Part shown: one piece after another, positions 9,501-18,433 of the stretch | Layout: every line of letters starts with the position of its first letter | How positions within the stretch are numbered: the first letter of the stretch is position 1 | IMG/VR virus record: IMGVR_UViG_3300009068_000001 | Coordinates: 35,806-99,805 of that record | Origin: a virus | Length of the DNA: 64,000 nt | Direction: 5' to 3' (one strand) | Made by a program: the position numbers and the translations under genes | The notes under the pieces: model-generated | What the model was told of the DNA's origin: nothing | Seen by the model: the letters and a program-made list of their open reading frames with translations, nothing else | Database searches by the model: none

Positions 9501-9788
9501 TACATCAGTAATCGTGTCTGTAAAACTTGTTTTAATAGTTGAGTAGGTTCCACCATCAAGAATAATGCCGTTAGTGGGATCATCTAAACTTCCTGAATAA
9601 CTTTTAACTAAGACCCAGTGTGTAGGGCCTGGATCATTAGGGTCTGGGACGATAGGGTCCCAGACAACTTTAATTTTTTGATAGTCGTTTGAAGACGCAA
9701 AAATATTAGAGTTATAGTAAACACTTACTACAGAAGTTACGCCGTAACGTACTCCTGAACCGTATCGTCTAGTACCATACTTTGCCAT
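6564..9788 (-). CDS. Baseplate I-like protein fused to carbohydrate-binding-like repeats
   Basis: 1074 residues. Residues ~37-125 look like a fibronectin type III-type beta domain. Residues ~130-255 match the pattern of P2 gpI/tail protein I: LPKAW at 137-141, DPFYTPSSLL at 186-195, LGLQYEAALGD, and SYKGTSLGL at 227-235. The remaining ~800 residues contain at least four segments with the beginning SFEESIGRWG / NPEMEYGLSSW / NSGFELNTTDW / SSFETNLNGW, each followed by Ser/Thr-rich beta sequence. This is the look of CBM4/9-type jelly rolls. The gene directly follows baseplate J, the normal place for I. It likely caps the wedge and carries glycan-binding domains outward. Confidence 0.72.
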   Translation of the reverse strand: MAKYGTRRYGSGVRYGVTSVVSVYYNSNIFASSNDYQKIKVVWDPIVPDPNDPGPTHWVLVKSYSGSLDDPTNGIILDGGTYSTIKTSFTDTITDVEDLEVSYSIWLFNGSGWKFCGTSYAILVGNKTSLAKISNWLPKAWLNPVDNVGEGLSNADTNSLVTTLGVFSFMYDYMRVQGSILANSLDPFYTPSSLLNAKTTSLGLQYEAALGDVYNRSIAATGNIVNSYKGTSLGLTIYTTALTHWKAQYSLGHNMLLDYNDSSFEESIGRWGVSSGTLTSTTYSLAGISAPTPFTDLTSPVRSQGIGKLVTAATTAITMSLPASGLDIKTNGIPISGGTRYVFSGYARRTAVATNVSAVITWYDQFGISLGSTSAGTVLTTTTSFAEFVSLSDSGRNGKLSPLTAKFAKITLTVTPSAATSNIVYFDMFQFAEPEHSFMYEDARKIYVNVGGEKENYFFNPEMEYGLSSWTALNGSLSQDSVTTAALVHGTKVGKLTSTATGTAGFISDWVAIEPGQEIIASAYILGSAARTMKVRLEFSNQSTKELQSAVLSDVDGQYYSTDTYFVDSDPFTLSTTVPTQVYVAGITPPFSKDAGNPLVKVSFYSTDNVAGDNYWLDGGILEKSSVVDTFFSGDGGEAITNPVTQKYYAPADCKWEIKEVYNYVSNSGFELNTTDWTAGSGTLTRITSDTGGLGPKYGTYFGKLTYSSTGSLSGIAHLGFAAIGGEDFIISMYVRKAAATYTLGTNTFTINTAESADWKRIHTVVQLTAGQTTVPFTVSIANTVGSTSTYFHIDGVHAEYGRVINQYLDTTLGSTFAISNPITSGKTIWAGKVQSVGGGKSSYFSNYNTKISRLYDTLGNFMPIGANWGINAGLDSATYEDLPGAKIPASSFETNLNGWIAVNSTLARKIAAGTLLADNVTHGQGYCRVTTAGSSSAKPFGLKTGKIYLNPDAGYYSSIAVRPVNSDSLGSYSLVVDYYDLNDNVIVVYQDNLTNNKTTNSKDSTGANNAVITTAARTQTATITHTERWAYVGNSFPVSSITGAAYAIVSITFSPTTYVAGQAFDIDRVVFRE

Positions 9789-9791
9789 TTA

Positions 9792-11540
9792 TTAAATTCC
9801 ACCAGTAACTGTAGTCACTAAGCTAGTAGAAAGCAGGTATGGAATTTCATTTGCAGCAAGAGAAAGAGTTGCAAGAGATCCAGAACCATCTTTAGAAAGC
9901 TGGGTAACTGTAGCAGAGACTACGCCAGGAACATTTTGAATTGCGGCGGTAATAGTAGAGAGTGGAATTGTTCTTCCAAAGGTGTTTTTATCATAGTAGA
10001 ACAAGCCAGTTTCCCCAAGCATTGCTTGATAGATACCTAGTTTTACATCTGAATTTTTCCATGCCGAATCTGCTGTAACGGTTGCAGATAAGTATATTGG
10101 AACATAGGTTGGTGGAAGAACGGTTAGGGTTGTTCCTGCCATGATTTTATCGGCCATATAACTTTGAATAGCATAGGAAAGATTAGTCCATGCTGAAGTA
10201 GGTGTTAATGAGATAGCTAAACCACCAGATACATATGCTGTAGTAAGCGTGCTAGCTACGGTAAAAGTTACTGTTGAAGGTACTGCAGTAACTACAACGT
10301 TTTGTAAATTATACGCTACAGGATTAACACCAGAAATATTAAGAGTGTTTCCAATAGCAAATCCGTGGTCTACGTCAGTAGCAAAAGTTACTGCTGTACC
10401 TGTTGTGGCAATACCTACAATGTTTGCTTGAGGATATCCTGTGGCAGCTTGACCGTCGTTTAGTGGTTGAGCATAAAGGTTTACGTTAGTGTAAACACTT
10501 GATGCAGCGCTAGCTTTTCCTACGCCTTCTGCAAGAGTAGCTAGATAGGCAAAGTCGTCTACAGTTACCGCCCTACGTCTAGTTAAAACTGCAGCTTTAA
10601 TTTTGTTTTTAATATCTGTTAGTGTGTCTCCATCAGCACCGCCTGTTGCAGTGGCGTTATTGGAAACAGTAAAATAAGAGGTAATTTGTGGATCAACGTT
10701 TCCAGGAAAGAAAGTAAGTTCAGTAATAGAAAGGGACTTAATATTTCCAGCCGAACCAACGCTTACCTTATAAGTTGCACTAATAAGCTGGCCGCTTGGT
10801 GGAATAGCACCGTTGACATTATCACCAAATACAATATCAACTGTTCCATCTTCATTTGGTGACGTAGTAAATACTTTATCATTTGGTCCAGATTCAAATA
10901 AATTATCTACATAAGTCCAGTTACCAAAAGCAACACCTTGACCTACGTAAACTGTAATTGAATTGTTTACAAGACCTGGTTCAGGAACAGTAAACGTTTG
11001 ATTAGATCTACCATCTGACGATCCAATATTAGCTGGCAAAGCAATATTGTATGTGCTATCAATTAAGTCTGGCTTGTCAGTGTTTACTGTTTTTCCTTCT
11101 TGACACGGAAGAGTAATTGCTGTACCCGGAGCTACTGCTGTAGCTGAGGTAGTAGTTTCAAAATATACTTCAGAGTAAGCACCAAAAGAAAGGGGAGCCA
11201 TAACTTGAGTTCCAATTGGAATATCAATTGTGTTACTACTAATATTAGTGAAGGTAACATTTACTGTTGCTGGAGTTGGACCAGAGATTACATAGTCATA
11301 CAGCTTAGCAAAAGATAACAAAGTCTTACGTTGAATAGCAGTATCAATAGTAGTCTCATTTGCAATACGGTCTAGGTAGTGAGACATAATGTCTCCCATA
11401 TAAGCAAATGTTTCAACCAGTACGTGGCCTAAATCAGAGTAGTCAGTAGGGTCCCAAGTAGTATTAGTACGTTCTTTGATTAGATCAATAAGGTCTGCTT
11501 TTAATGCAGCAAAATCTCTAGATGTATAGTCAATTTGCAT
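9792..11540 (-). CDS. Baseplate J-like wedge protein
   Basis: 582 residues. The N-terminus (YTSRDFAALKADLIDLI, LVETFAYMGDIMSHYLDRIA, KTLLSFAKLYDY) is the conserved start of P2 gpJ/T4 gp6-type baseplate proteins. GGADGDTLTDIKNKI and RRRAVTVDDFAYLA are also typical. A foreign-looking beta segment sits at residues ~369-438 (VDHGFAIGNTLNISGVN), the repeated E1_FCCH-like domain found in other structural genes here. The protein connects hub and sheath-triggering wedge. It lies between gp25 and the I-like protein. Confidence 0.9.
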   Translation of the reverse strand: MQIDYTSRDFAALKADLIDLIKERTNTTWDPTDYSDLGHVLVETFAYMGDIMSHYLDRIANETTIDTAIQRKTLLSFAKLYDYVISGPTPATVNVTFTNISSNTIDIPIGTQVMAPLSFGAYSEVYFETTTSATAVAPGTAITLPCQEGKTVNTDKPDLIDSTYNIALPANIGSSDGRSNQTFTVPEPGLVNNSITVYVGQGVAFGNWTYVDNLFESGPNDKVFTTSPNEDGTVDIVFGDNVNGAIPPSGQLISATYKVSVGSAGNIKSLSITELTFFPGNVDPQITSYFTVSNNATATGGADGDTLTDIKNKIKAAVLTRRRAVTVDDFAYLATLAEGVGKASAASSVYTNVNLYAQPLNDGQAATGYPQANIVGIATTGTAVTFATDVDHGFAIGNTLNISGVNPVAYNLQNVVVTAVPSTVTFTVASTLTTAYVSGGLAISLTPTSAWTNLSYAIQSYMADKIMAGTTLTVLPPTYVPIYLSATVTADSAWKNSDVKLGIYQAMLGETGLFYYDKNTFGRTIPLSTITAAIQNVPGVVSATVTQLSKDGSGSLATLSLAANEIPYLLSTSLVTTVTGGI

Positions 11541-11544
11541 TATC

Positions 11545-11940
11545 TTAATACCCCGCTGTCGTGGTTCCGTTGTAGTTAATGGTGCCTGTGTTAATACTTA
11601 GAGAAGTAAGTGTATCATCTGGTAGCTTTAGAGACACGATTACGTTTTCTGTACCGTCATTGTTTTCCCCAGAAAACTCCACAGAGGTTACGCTAACCTG
11701 TGGGATCCACTTTGCAACGGCTTCTGAGATAGCGATTGGAATAGCAATTCTTGCGTCGCTGTCGTTTTCAAAAAGGCTTCTACTCCAGTCAACCCCATAC
11801 TTTGGTTCCATAGGGCGTTGACCAACATAGTAAGACAAAAGGGTTAGAACTTTATCTAAGTAAATTTTAGTAGGTGATTCTGTGTATTGAGGCACTCCAG
11901 AAGGGCTTATAGTGTAAGGAAAGCTGAGAGCTTTGCTCAT
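11545..11940 (-). CDS. gp25-like baseplate wedge protein
   Basis: 131 residues from the ATG at 11940, which overlaps the preceding stop as ATGA; an upstream in-frame ATG at 11958 is less likely. It resembles the T4 gp25/P2 gpW family: a short all-purpose wedge protein with YYVGQRPMEPKYGVDW and EAVAKWIPQVSVTSVEF. The family helps join baseplate to sheath. Order spike, gp25, J, I is conserved with other contractile systems. Confidence 0.87.
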   Translation of the reverse strand: MSKALSFPYTISPSGVPQYTESPTKIYLDKVLTLLSYYVGQRPMEPKYGVDWSRSLFENDSDARIAIPIAISEAVAKWIPQVSVTSVEFSGENNDGTENVIVSLKLPDDTLTSLSINTGTINYNGTTTAGY

Positions 11941-12533
11941 GATTGTACTCCTATCCATACTGGGTAATCAGGATCTCCGGCAATAAACATAACCCAAACT
12001 AACTGGTTTATAGCAGGAAAAGTGCGGTGAAAAGTATGCTCCGGAGTTTTAAGACTAGTAGATGAACTAGTAGTTCCGGGTGCACTAAGACCACTAGCAG
12101 TAGTATATGTGCTAGTCTCTAAAGTGTCTGTAGTAGCCGTAGGAGAAGATGTAACAACATTATCAGTAACCATTGTTTTAGTTGTAACATGCGGGTGATT
12201 TAATTGACCTCCCCCACTTTTAGCCACAACTGTAAGCGCAGGAATTGTAACAGACCCGCCTTGCGGATCAGATGCTGTTGTTGCTGTTGTAGTTAGCAAA
12301 GCTGCAATTTGAGATGCGGTATGTGGTTGATGATCTGGATGATAAGATGAGGATGTAATTGGTAGACAAGCCGGAGCCCAGTTATGAGACTCAAGTCCAG
12401 TAGGACCATAAACTAATACTTGAATTCTATTTTTCTTTAAAGGATCTTTAACACTGGTTACCTGTCCAGAATAGAGACCGTAAAAACGAGGACGACCTTG
12501 TGGATCCATCATATACTCAAAATCATTACTCAT
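11937..12533 (-). CDS. Baseplate spike OB-fold protein (gp5/gpV-like) with Ser/Thr-rich insertion
   Basis: 198 residues. Residues 19-56 (YGLYSGQVTSVKDPLKKNRI and VYGPTGLESHNWAPACLP) and 166-198 (NQLVWVMFIAGDPDYPVWIG) together form the gp5/VgrG-type OB fold. Between them is a ~108-residue Ser/Thr-rich, low-complexity stretch that includes a His-containing NHPHVTTKTM. No lysozyme domain or beta-helix needle is visible, so the membrane-piercing tip is either a separate protein or absent. Overlaps the hub gene upstream by four bases. Confidence 0.76.
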   Translation of the reverse strand: MSNDFEYMMDPQGRPRFYGLYSGQVTSVKDPLKKNRIQVLVYGPTGLESHNWAPACLPITSSSYHPDHQPHTASQIAALLTTTATTASDPQGGSVTIPALTVVAKSGGGQLNHPHVTTKTMVTDNVVTSSPTATTDTLETSTYTTASGLSAPGTTSSSTSLKTPEHTFHRTFPAINQLVWVMFIAGDPDYPVWIGVQS

Positions 12534-13144
12534 CTTAGTACCTTTCCACTAGTAGTAGCAGACCATTGTACCGTGTTTTTTATTCCATCTAGATTTGGAG
12601 AAGACGCTTTAAATGCTGTAGTACCAGTAACTTTAGGTACCGTAACTTTAGATAAATTTTGAATTGCAGTTTTAGAAGTAACCCCATATTTTGGGCTAAG
12701 AGTAGAAGCGTTTGGACTAAGGCTATACTCAGTAAGTTTAGCGGGAGGGACAGTTAAAGACTGTCCAGCAAAATCGTTTTGAACGTCTCTGGTATCAGAT
12801 CGGTTTATAGCATCTGGGTCTACATCCCCTATAACGTCTGTACCCACCTCAACACTCATTAAGTATTTGGCTACGCTTCCCCCAAAAATATGCTCAATTG
12901 AAATAACTGTCCAGTAACCAGACATTCCATTTGGAAGACCATCTAAATAAATAGGGTCATAAGGACGTAAAGTGGCATGCCCTACAATAGTTATTTTTGC
13001 TCTATGCTGATACTTGTAAGTTTCACTATAGGCTTGAGCTATTCTTTTAGAGTTAGTTAAATCTGTAATAACCTCATGTGGGTGATGCGTTTTAAATTTA
13101 GCAGTTTGTTTTCCACCAGAACCAGCGCTAGAAAAATTAGTCAT
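12530..13144 (-). CDS. Baseplate hub protein, C-terminal part (gpD-like)
   Basis: 204 residues. Residues ~45-110 (RAKITIVGHATLRPYDPIYL, YWTVISIEHIFGG, YLMSVEVGTD) match the second beta-barrel half of late-control-D/gp27 hub proteins. The C-terminal 90 residues are Ser/Thr-rich. The upstream gene encodes the N-terminal half, so the hub is split in two co-translated polypeptides (TAATG junction). Confidence 0.68.
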   Translation of the reverse strand: MTNFSSAGSGGKQTAKFKTHHPHEVITDLTNSKRIAQAYSETYKYQHRAKITIVGHATLRPYDPIYLDGLPNGMSGYWTVISIEHIFGGSVAKYLMSVEVGTDVIGDVDPDAINRSDTRDVQNDFAGQSLTVPPAKLTEYSLSPNASTLSPKYGVTSKTAIQNLSKVTVPKVTGTTAFKASSPNLDGIKNTVQWSATTSGKVLR

Positions 13145-14013
13145 TATATAGCCAACTTTTTTGCAAAATAAGATTTGTTTGGTATAACAACGCCAGAGTT
13201 TCCTTTTGGTGGAACAACATGGGCGTGGGTAGCTTTAACAGCAGCACCAGTATTAGTGTTAACTCCGCTTACAACTCTATCTATACGTGATGAATTTTCT
13301 GGTGCATGATCAGAAATTATTGGTTCAAAGGATAAAATAGTACCTGTCATACGAAGGGCTGCAGGTACTACACCGCCAACTTGATTGTCGACATAGTTAA
13401 AATAAGGGGCAGAGTTTTTTTTACTTTGATAAATTTTATCTTTAGAAACAAAAATTATAGTAGTGTTTTCAGCTCTTAAAGCAAAACCATTTTGTTTAGC
13501 TAAACTTTTACACAGCTGCCAATCACTTTGACCTGATTGAGATACCTGTGCACGAACTCTAGGATCTCTTTGAGTTACCGCAGCCATACTATATTTTTTA
13601 GCAATCTTAGAAACAACTTGATCTGCTGTTACATTTTTATATATTTTTTGATCGGTATTTTTTAAAACCCAAGAAGCTCCCACACATACTACGTCGGTGT
13701 TACCTCCTTGAAGAGAATGATCTTGACGTATGTGGTATATATAACCGTTCCAAGTAGACTTTAATTTTCCTGACCTAAAGGTAAAAATAACAGGGTCGCC
13801 TGAAACAATAGATTCTTTTTTATTAGCCGGCTTTCCTTTATAGTGAAGCACTAAACGGTCGTGCTCATTGGGGTCTTGAAGAAGTTCAGCACCTATCAAT
13901 ACAAGTTCCATGTCAGGAGCTTTAGGGAACGAAGCATCAAACTCACTGTCTTTTGCATTAGAGCTCCATACAAAATTCTTTTGATCTGGAGTACGTGAAT
14001 AACTAGTTGCCAT
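13144..14013 (-). CDS. Baseplate hub protein, N-terminal part (gpD/gp27-like)
   Basis: 289 residues. The segment NVTADQVVSKIAKKYSM, then QSGQSDWQLCKSLAKQNGF and TTIIFVSKDKI, is the typical core of phage late control D/T4 gp27 hub proteins, preceded by a SGDPVIFTF beta module. The C-terminus is a polar tail with a His/Pro-rich stretch. It makes the trimeric hub that joins the tube to the spike. The family member normally continues with the module found in the next gene. Confidence 0.75.
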   Translation of the reverse strand: MATSYSRTPDQKNFVWSSNAKDSEFDASFPKAPDMELVLIGAELLQDPNEHDRLVLHYKGKPANKKESIVSGDPVIFTFRSGKLKSTWNGYIYHIRQDHSLQGGNTDVVCVGASWVLKNTDQKIYKNVTADQVVSKIAKKYSMAAVTQRDPRVRAQVSQSGQSDWQLCKSLAKQNGFALRAENTTIIFVSKDKIYQSKKNSAPYFNYVDNQVGGVVPAALRMTGTILSFEPIISDHAPENSSRIDRVVSGVNTNTGAAVKATHAHVVPPKGNSGVVIPNKSYFAKKLAI

Positions 14014-14284
14014 AAGGAACTCTTAAAATAGTGCCTTCTGTAATATCAAATGGGTCTTGAATTTCTGGATTAATTTCCATAATCTCCCACCAATATTTAG
14101 CTCCAACGCCAAAAACTTCAGAAAGATTAGAAAGGCTATCTCCGTCTTTCCAAGTATAAGAAACATAGTTAACTGTTTGATTATCAGCAAAATTTCTAAA
14201 TACAGAAATTACATACTCACCTGTATATTTAGCTTCAGTTTGAGTTAACGATCCATCATAATATCTAGAAACTCTTTCAATCAT
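14003..14284 (-). CDS. LysM-like baseplate protein
   Basis: 93 residues. Residues ~38-92 form a LysM pattern: YTWKDGDSLSNLSEVFG, YWWEIMEINPEI, ITEGTILRVP. In contractile phages and injection systems a small LysM protein (gp53-like) sits between tape measure and hub genes, as here. ATGA overlap with the upstream gene. LysM may bind peptidoglycan or act structurally. Confidence 0.78.
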   Translation of the reverse strand: MIERVSRYYDGSLTQTEAKYTGEYVISVFRNFADNQTVNYVSYTWKDGDSLSNLSEVFGVGAKYWWEIMEINPEIQDPFDITEGTILRVPYGN

Positions 14285-16056
14285 GCGGGTGCCTTTCCAG
14301 TAGTTTTTAAGTATTCTTTAGTAGCTGCAACAGAAACTTTATCGCCAAACGCAGTCTTTTCATTCCAAAGAGCTGGGTAACGAGCAAAGGAAATGCTAAC
14401 AGTACTGAGCATAGGAACCATATTTAAATCAAACATTGCATGGTTTACACTAAAACTAGCAACAGATCCGTAATACCGTAGGTTTTCATTTAGTACTAGC
14501 CAACAAGGAACACCTGTAGTATATCCAAAGTCAGAAGTAAAACCTTTATAACTACTATTAAAGAGTAAAGAATCTTTTAAAGGATCTCCATTTAAAACAC
14601 GATACAAAAATTCAATATCGTATTCTGTTCCACGATTTAAAATGCCTGCTCTTTCTATAGGATCAAGCGTTCTTCCATAAATTTTATCTTCAGCTATTTT
14701 AGGGTTTTGTAAACGTAAGTACTTTAAATCAGGAATACGGTTAATATAAACCTCAAAGCTAACAACAGAATTACCACTTAGTAAAGTAGCAGGATCACTC
14801 GAACCCATTGTCCAATCTACAGAATTATTAGAAGAACTTTGATACCCAAATTTTTCAGGATTGTACATAAATCTAAATCCCCATTGATTTGTAGAACCCT
14901 TAGAAGACACTAGTTCTTTTAATTTATCTGGGTTTTTATTTAAAATATCTGCACTGTTTATATCTTGAAAAATTCTTCCTCGTTCACCATCAGCAAAAGC
15001 TGGAAGCTCAGCAATAAACTTATCATTTTTTGCGTGTGTTATTCTTTCACCATGTGAGATTCCTCTTGCGTCACGGTGTGGAGGTGGGTTCCACCTAACA
15101 TCTCCTTTAGGAGGAGTAACTGTTGTAATATCTTTTAAACCGTTACCGCTATCTGAAGTATCACTACATGTAGCATTTGACTTAGCAGCAATCATTGGAT
15201 CAGTTACATTTTTCTTAGTCCAAGCAGCTAACTTCTTTTTGTCAGCTAAAACGTCGGCACTCGGAGTACCTTTTGATTGAATTTGATCTCCATTTTTTGT
15301 ACAAGTAAAGTGCTCTTGATTTCCTCTACCACCGAACTGTGCGGTTTTAAAGTTTACAACAAAGTGCCATAATCCACCATTACATTTATCCCAAACATAG
15401 TTACTTAAAACACTTATTTGATTCTGTGCCAAAATAGTATTTTTTTGCATAACCGGTGATTCACCGTATTGAGATTTTATGTATTCTTGGATAGCAACAA
15501 AAGGAAAGACAGGTGCAGTGACTACAGTAGTCCAAGTAATGCTAGGAACTACGTTTCCTGTAGTACCCCAGTTTATTTTATTACTTGCTATTGTTGTCCA
15601 GTTAGGACTAGCATCGCTCTTCCATTGGATTGCTACTGTAGGCGTAGCAATTACCTGTCCGTTTGTAGCCCCAGCTTTACGACTAAAACTTACTTTTTGA
15701 TGTGACTTATCATTTATAATTTTACCTTGCGAAACATAGGCAGTTTGATCGGCAGCCGCATTTGCACTAGCAGTTACACTTATAGTTAACCCATTTGCTA
15801 ACCCATTATCTTCATTGCTACCCGCATTTGGAGAAACAATTGTTCCAGTGTAGGTACCGTCAGATCCTGTAGCAACCCAAGTAGCAAAGTTATTAATCGT
15901 AGTAGCATAGATATCAACTAAATAATATACATAGTATTTAGTATTTGTTTTGTGATTAGCTGCAGTAATTTTTGTATTTTTTACTAGATAATCAGCAGTA
16001 ATAGTAGAGCTCTCGTCTTGATAGCGACGAACGTTTGCATAGTAATAGGTAGCCAT
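14281..16056 (-). CDS. Tail-tube initiator/baseplate protein, CIS tube-like C-terminal domain
   Basis: 591 residues. Residues ~1-170 are Thr/Asn-rich beta sequence, followed by a polar region with scattered cysteines. The C-terminal ~200 residues (WGFRFMYNPEKFGY, SFEVYINRIPDLKYL, NPKIAEDKIYGRTLDPIER, VPCWLVLNENLRYYGSVASF, VSISFARYP) resemble the tube/LysM-partner protein of contractile injection systems. Position between tape measure and LysM protein supports a role in starting the tube on the baseplate. Assignment rests on context and motif flavour. Confidence 0.6.
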   Translation of the reverse strand: MATYYYANVRRYQDESSTITADYLVKNTKITAANHKTNTKYYVYYLVDIYATTINNFATWVATGSDGTYTGTIVSPNAGSNEDNGLANGLTISVTASANAAADQTAYVSQGKIINDKSHQKVSFSRKAGATNGQVIATPTVAIQWKSDASPNWTTIASNKINWGTTGNVVPSITWTTVVTAPVFPFVAIQEYIKSQYGESPVMQKNTILAQNQISVLSNYVWDKCNGGLWHFVVNFKTAQFGGRGNQEHFTCTKNGDQIQSKGTPSADVLADKKKLAAWTKKNVTDPMIAAKSNATCSDTSDSGNGLKDITTVTPPKGDVRWNPPPHRDARGISHGERITHAKNDKFIAELPAFADGERGRIFQDINSADILNKNPDKLKELVSSKGSTNQWGFRFMYNPEKFGYQSSSNNSVDWTMGSSDPATLLSGNSVVSFEVYINRIPDLKYLRLQNPKIAEDKIYGRTLDPIERAGILNRGTEYDIEFLYRVLNGDPLKDSLLFNSSYKGFTSDFGYTTGVPCWLVLNENLRYYGSVASFSVNHAMFDLNMVPMLSTVSISFARYPALWNEKTAFGDKVSVAATKEYLKTTGKAPA

Positions 16057-18428
16057 TAAAGGGCACTTCCAATCTGCTTAAGAATATCACTGTCTTTAAG
16101 TTTCTTGCCAATCATTCTTACTAAACGATCTGCTTCTTGTACAGTTCCCTGAGTGATTTGTACATCCATTTTGAGGTTAATAACAACGTTGCGAGAATGA
16201 CTTGATGAACTTCCTACACCAACATTCATTCCTGCTGAAGGACCACCAAGATCCTCGTTAAAACCTGCGCTAGTTAGTGAAGCACTAAGAGCCGGACTAG
16301 ATAGTTGAGAGGCAGATTTACCTAATTTATTTTGTGTAGCTTTTTTAGCCGACCACATAGAGTCTGAAGAAATAGCTGCAGGCCCAGCTACTACAGCTGC
16401 ACCTGAAGATATAGGACCAGATGGAGCACCACTTAAGTATGGTGCTGGATCAACCTTAACACCTTTTTCATTAAGAATTTCAAAGTGAAGGTGTGGACCG
16501 GTAGAGTTACCCGCACCAGGAGCACCAGCTTTACCGCCAGACTTACCAACAGTTTGTCCAGGAACAACTTCCTGTCCTCTAGAAACACCAATTTGAGACA
16601 AGTGGCCGTAACGAGATGCTGTGCCATCCTCATGTTTTACTTCAATCCAATTTCCATAACCATTAGCATCATTACCAATAGTACTTACAACACCGTTGGT
16701 AACAGCGGTTAAGTTACTTCCTACGGGGGTTCCAAAGTCTATACCTTTGTGATTAGAAGAAATTCCCGGATGGGCAGAGTTATCACGTGGACCAAATGGA
16801 GAAGTGATTGGGGTTGCTTTTGGAACAGGGTATAAGAAAGCTGATGCTTCACCATCGTTAGGGCCACCAACTCCTAGGTTACCGTGATCATTTGGACCAC
16901 CAGAACCAAAGAATCCTGCAATGCCTCCGATAATAGATCCAGCAACAATACTTAAACCTAATGTTTCAGGAGCAAACATTGCTCCAATTGCAGCTCCTGT
17001 AGCAGCGCCAGCACCTGCAGCGGCAAGTGTACTGCCCCCACGTGTAACGCTTTTAGAAGCTCCTACTTTTTTACCTAAAGCTTTTCCGCCCTTACCAACA
17101 CCATAACCTACAGCACCTGCACCTAAACCTGCACCTGCTACTGTTGCACCGGCTGCTAATCCTCCAGCTAATCCTGCACCTTTACCAAGAAGTCCAGCAA
17201 CACCTCCGCCACCCAGTAATCTACTTAACAATGCAAACTGTATAAGAGTTGATGCGGCACCTGCTAGTGCGCCTGTAAATTGAGCAATAACTCCTCCCAT
17301 GTTTCCTGCATTAGGAAGAGTCTGTAAAATTCCTTTAAGGGTCATTAATCCGTCATTAACAGGGCCAAGAGCATCTGCCATTTTACTGTACGCATCATTA
17401 AGAGCGGCAGTAGTACGAAGGGATGCATCATAACCACCAACTAAACCTTGTTCAGTTGCAGCAAGTTTTTTATTTTCACTAGAGTTAAATCTAAAATTAG
17501 CACGAATAGGTGAGCTTTGATCTACACCCATTGCGTTAAGAATCTTGTTAGGGTCTTTCATTTGACCTGCTGTAAGAGCTTTGCCATTGGATGCACGTGC
17601 AAGAATACCTGACTGAATCATCTGCATCAGCTGAGGATCGCCACCAGTAATTTGTTGAATGGTTGCGTAACCCTTACTTCCAGGGTTTAATACAAGAGCA
17701 GCCTGTTGTTTTGTAATCTTTTGACCACGATACAAGAAACTATAAACATCATTAATAATTTGATTAGGCGGTTTTAAGTTACCTTGACGGTCACGAATTT
17801 GAATCCCAGCACGTAAGAAACTCATGCCGTTCATGCCTGCCACACTTGCAGCAGCAGATTCATTGCTCATGCCAGACATGGCGCTTAATCCGCCAATTTG
17901 ACTCATGATATTTTTAGAACTTAATGAGCTAGCTGTATAACCACCTTGATACATTAAGTTCATTGCAGCCATGGTTGGACCCATAGCGCTTGTTGCTCCA
18001 CCACCTACCTGGCGGTTAGCCTGCATAATTGCTTGACGTGAGGACATTCCGCTAAGACCTGCATAAGTATCTGCACCCATACGCTGCGTGACAGCAGCCA
18101 TAGTATTAGGTGCCATCTTCATGTATGTGCTAGCGCCAAATGCAGCTACGCCAATACCTATTCCAACTTTTTCAGCACGTGTAAATGAACCAAGACCAAG
18201 ACGTCCAGCGCCTGGTCTGTCAGAACTCATCTTACTTGTAGCAGCTTCAGTGTCTTTAATAGCCTTAGACCACTCTTCAACCATTTGGTCTACAAGTTTT
18301 TTAGCTTCTTTAAAGTACTTAATAAAGTTTTTAGGTAGGCCATCAAAGTCTACTTGATCCGACATAGATGCAAAACCGGTTGACTCAGCATCAGAAGGGT
18401 TTTCCATATTTCCAAACGCCTCTGCCAT
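16056..18428 (-). CDS. Tape measure protein with M23 peptidase domain
   Basis: 790 residues. The N-terminal part is helical with a transmembrane-like Ala/Gly-rich region at ~415-520 (GGLAAGATVAGAGLGAG). Residues ~533-664 form an M23/LytM metallopeptidase: TSPFGPRD, NHKGIDFG, YGHLSQI, GPHLHFEI. The zinc ligands H and D of HxxxD and the HxH pair are present. It sets tail length and is ejected during infection, where the peptidase can cut host wall peptides. The gene follows the tube and chaperone genes as in other tailed phages. Confidence 0.9.
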   Translation of the reverse strand: MAEAFGNMENPSDAESTGFASMSDQVDFDGLPKNFIKYFKEAKKLVDQMVEEWSKAIKDTEAATSKMSSDRPGAGRLGLGSFTRAEKVGIGIGVAAFGASTYMKMAPNTMAAVTQRMGADTYAGLSGMSSRQAIMQANRQVGGGATSAMGPTMAAMNLMYQGGYTASSLSSKNIMSQIGGLSAMSGMSNESAAASVAGMNGMSFLRAGIQIRDRQGNLKPPNQIINDVYSFLYRGQKITKQQAALVLNPGSKGYATIQQITGGDPQLMQMIQSGILARASNGKALTAGQMKDPNKILNAMGVDQSSPIRANFRFNSSENKKLAATEQGLVGGYDASLRTTAALNDAYSKMADALGPVNDGLMTLKGILQTLPNAGNMGGVIAQFTGALAGAASTLIQFALLSRLLGGGGVAGLLGKGAGLAGGLAAGATVAGAGLGAGAVGYGVGKGGKALGKKVGASKSVTRGGSTLAAAGAGAATGAAIGAMFAPETLGLSIVAGSIIGGIAGFFGSGGPNDHGNLGVGGPNDGEASAFLYPVPKATPITSPFGPRDNSAHPGISSNHKGIDFGTPVGSNLTAVTNGVVSTIGNDANGYGNWIEVKHEDGTASRYGHLSQIGVSRGQEVVPGQTVGKSGGKAGAPGAGNSTGPHLHFEILNEKGVKVDPAPYLSGAPSGPISSGAAVVAGPAAISSDSMWSAKKATQNKLGKSASQLSSPALSASLTSAGFNEDLGGPSAGMNVGVGSSSSHSRNVVINLKMDVQITQGTVQEADRLVRMIGKKLKDSDILKQIGSAL

Positions 18429-18433
18429 TTACA

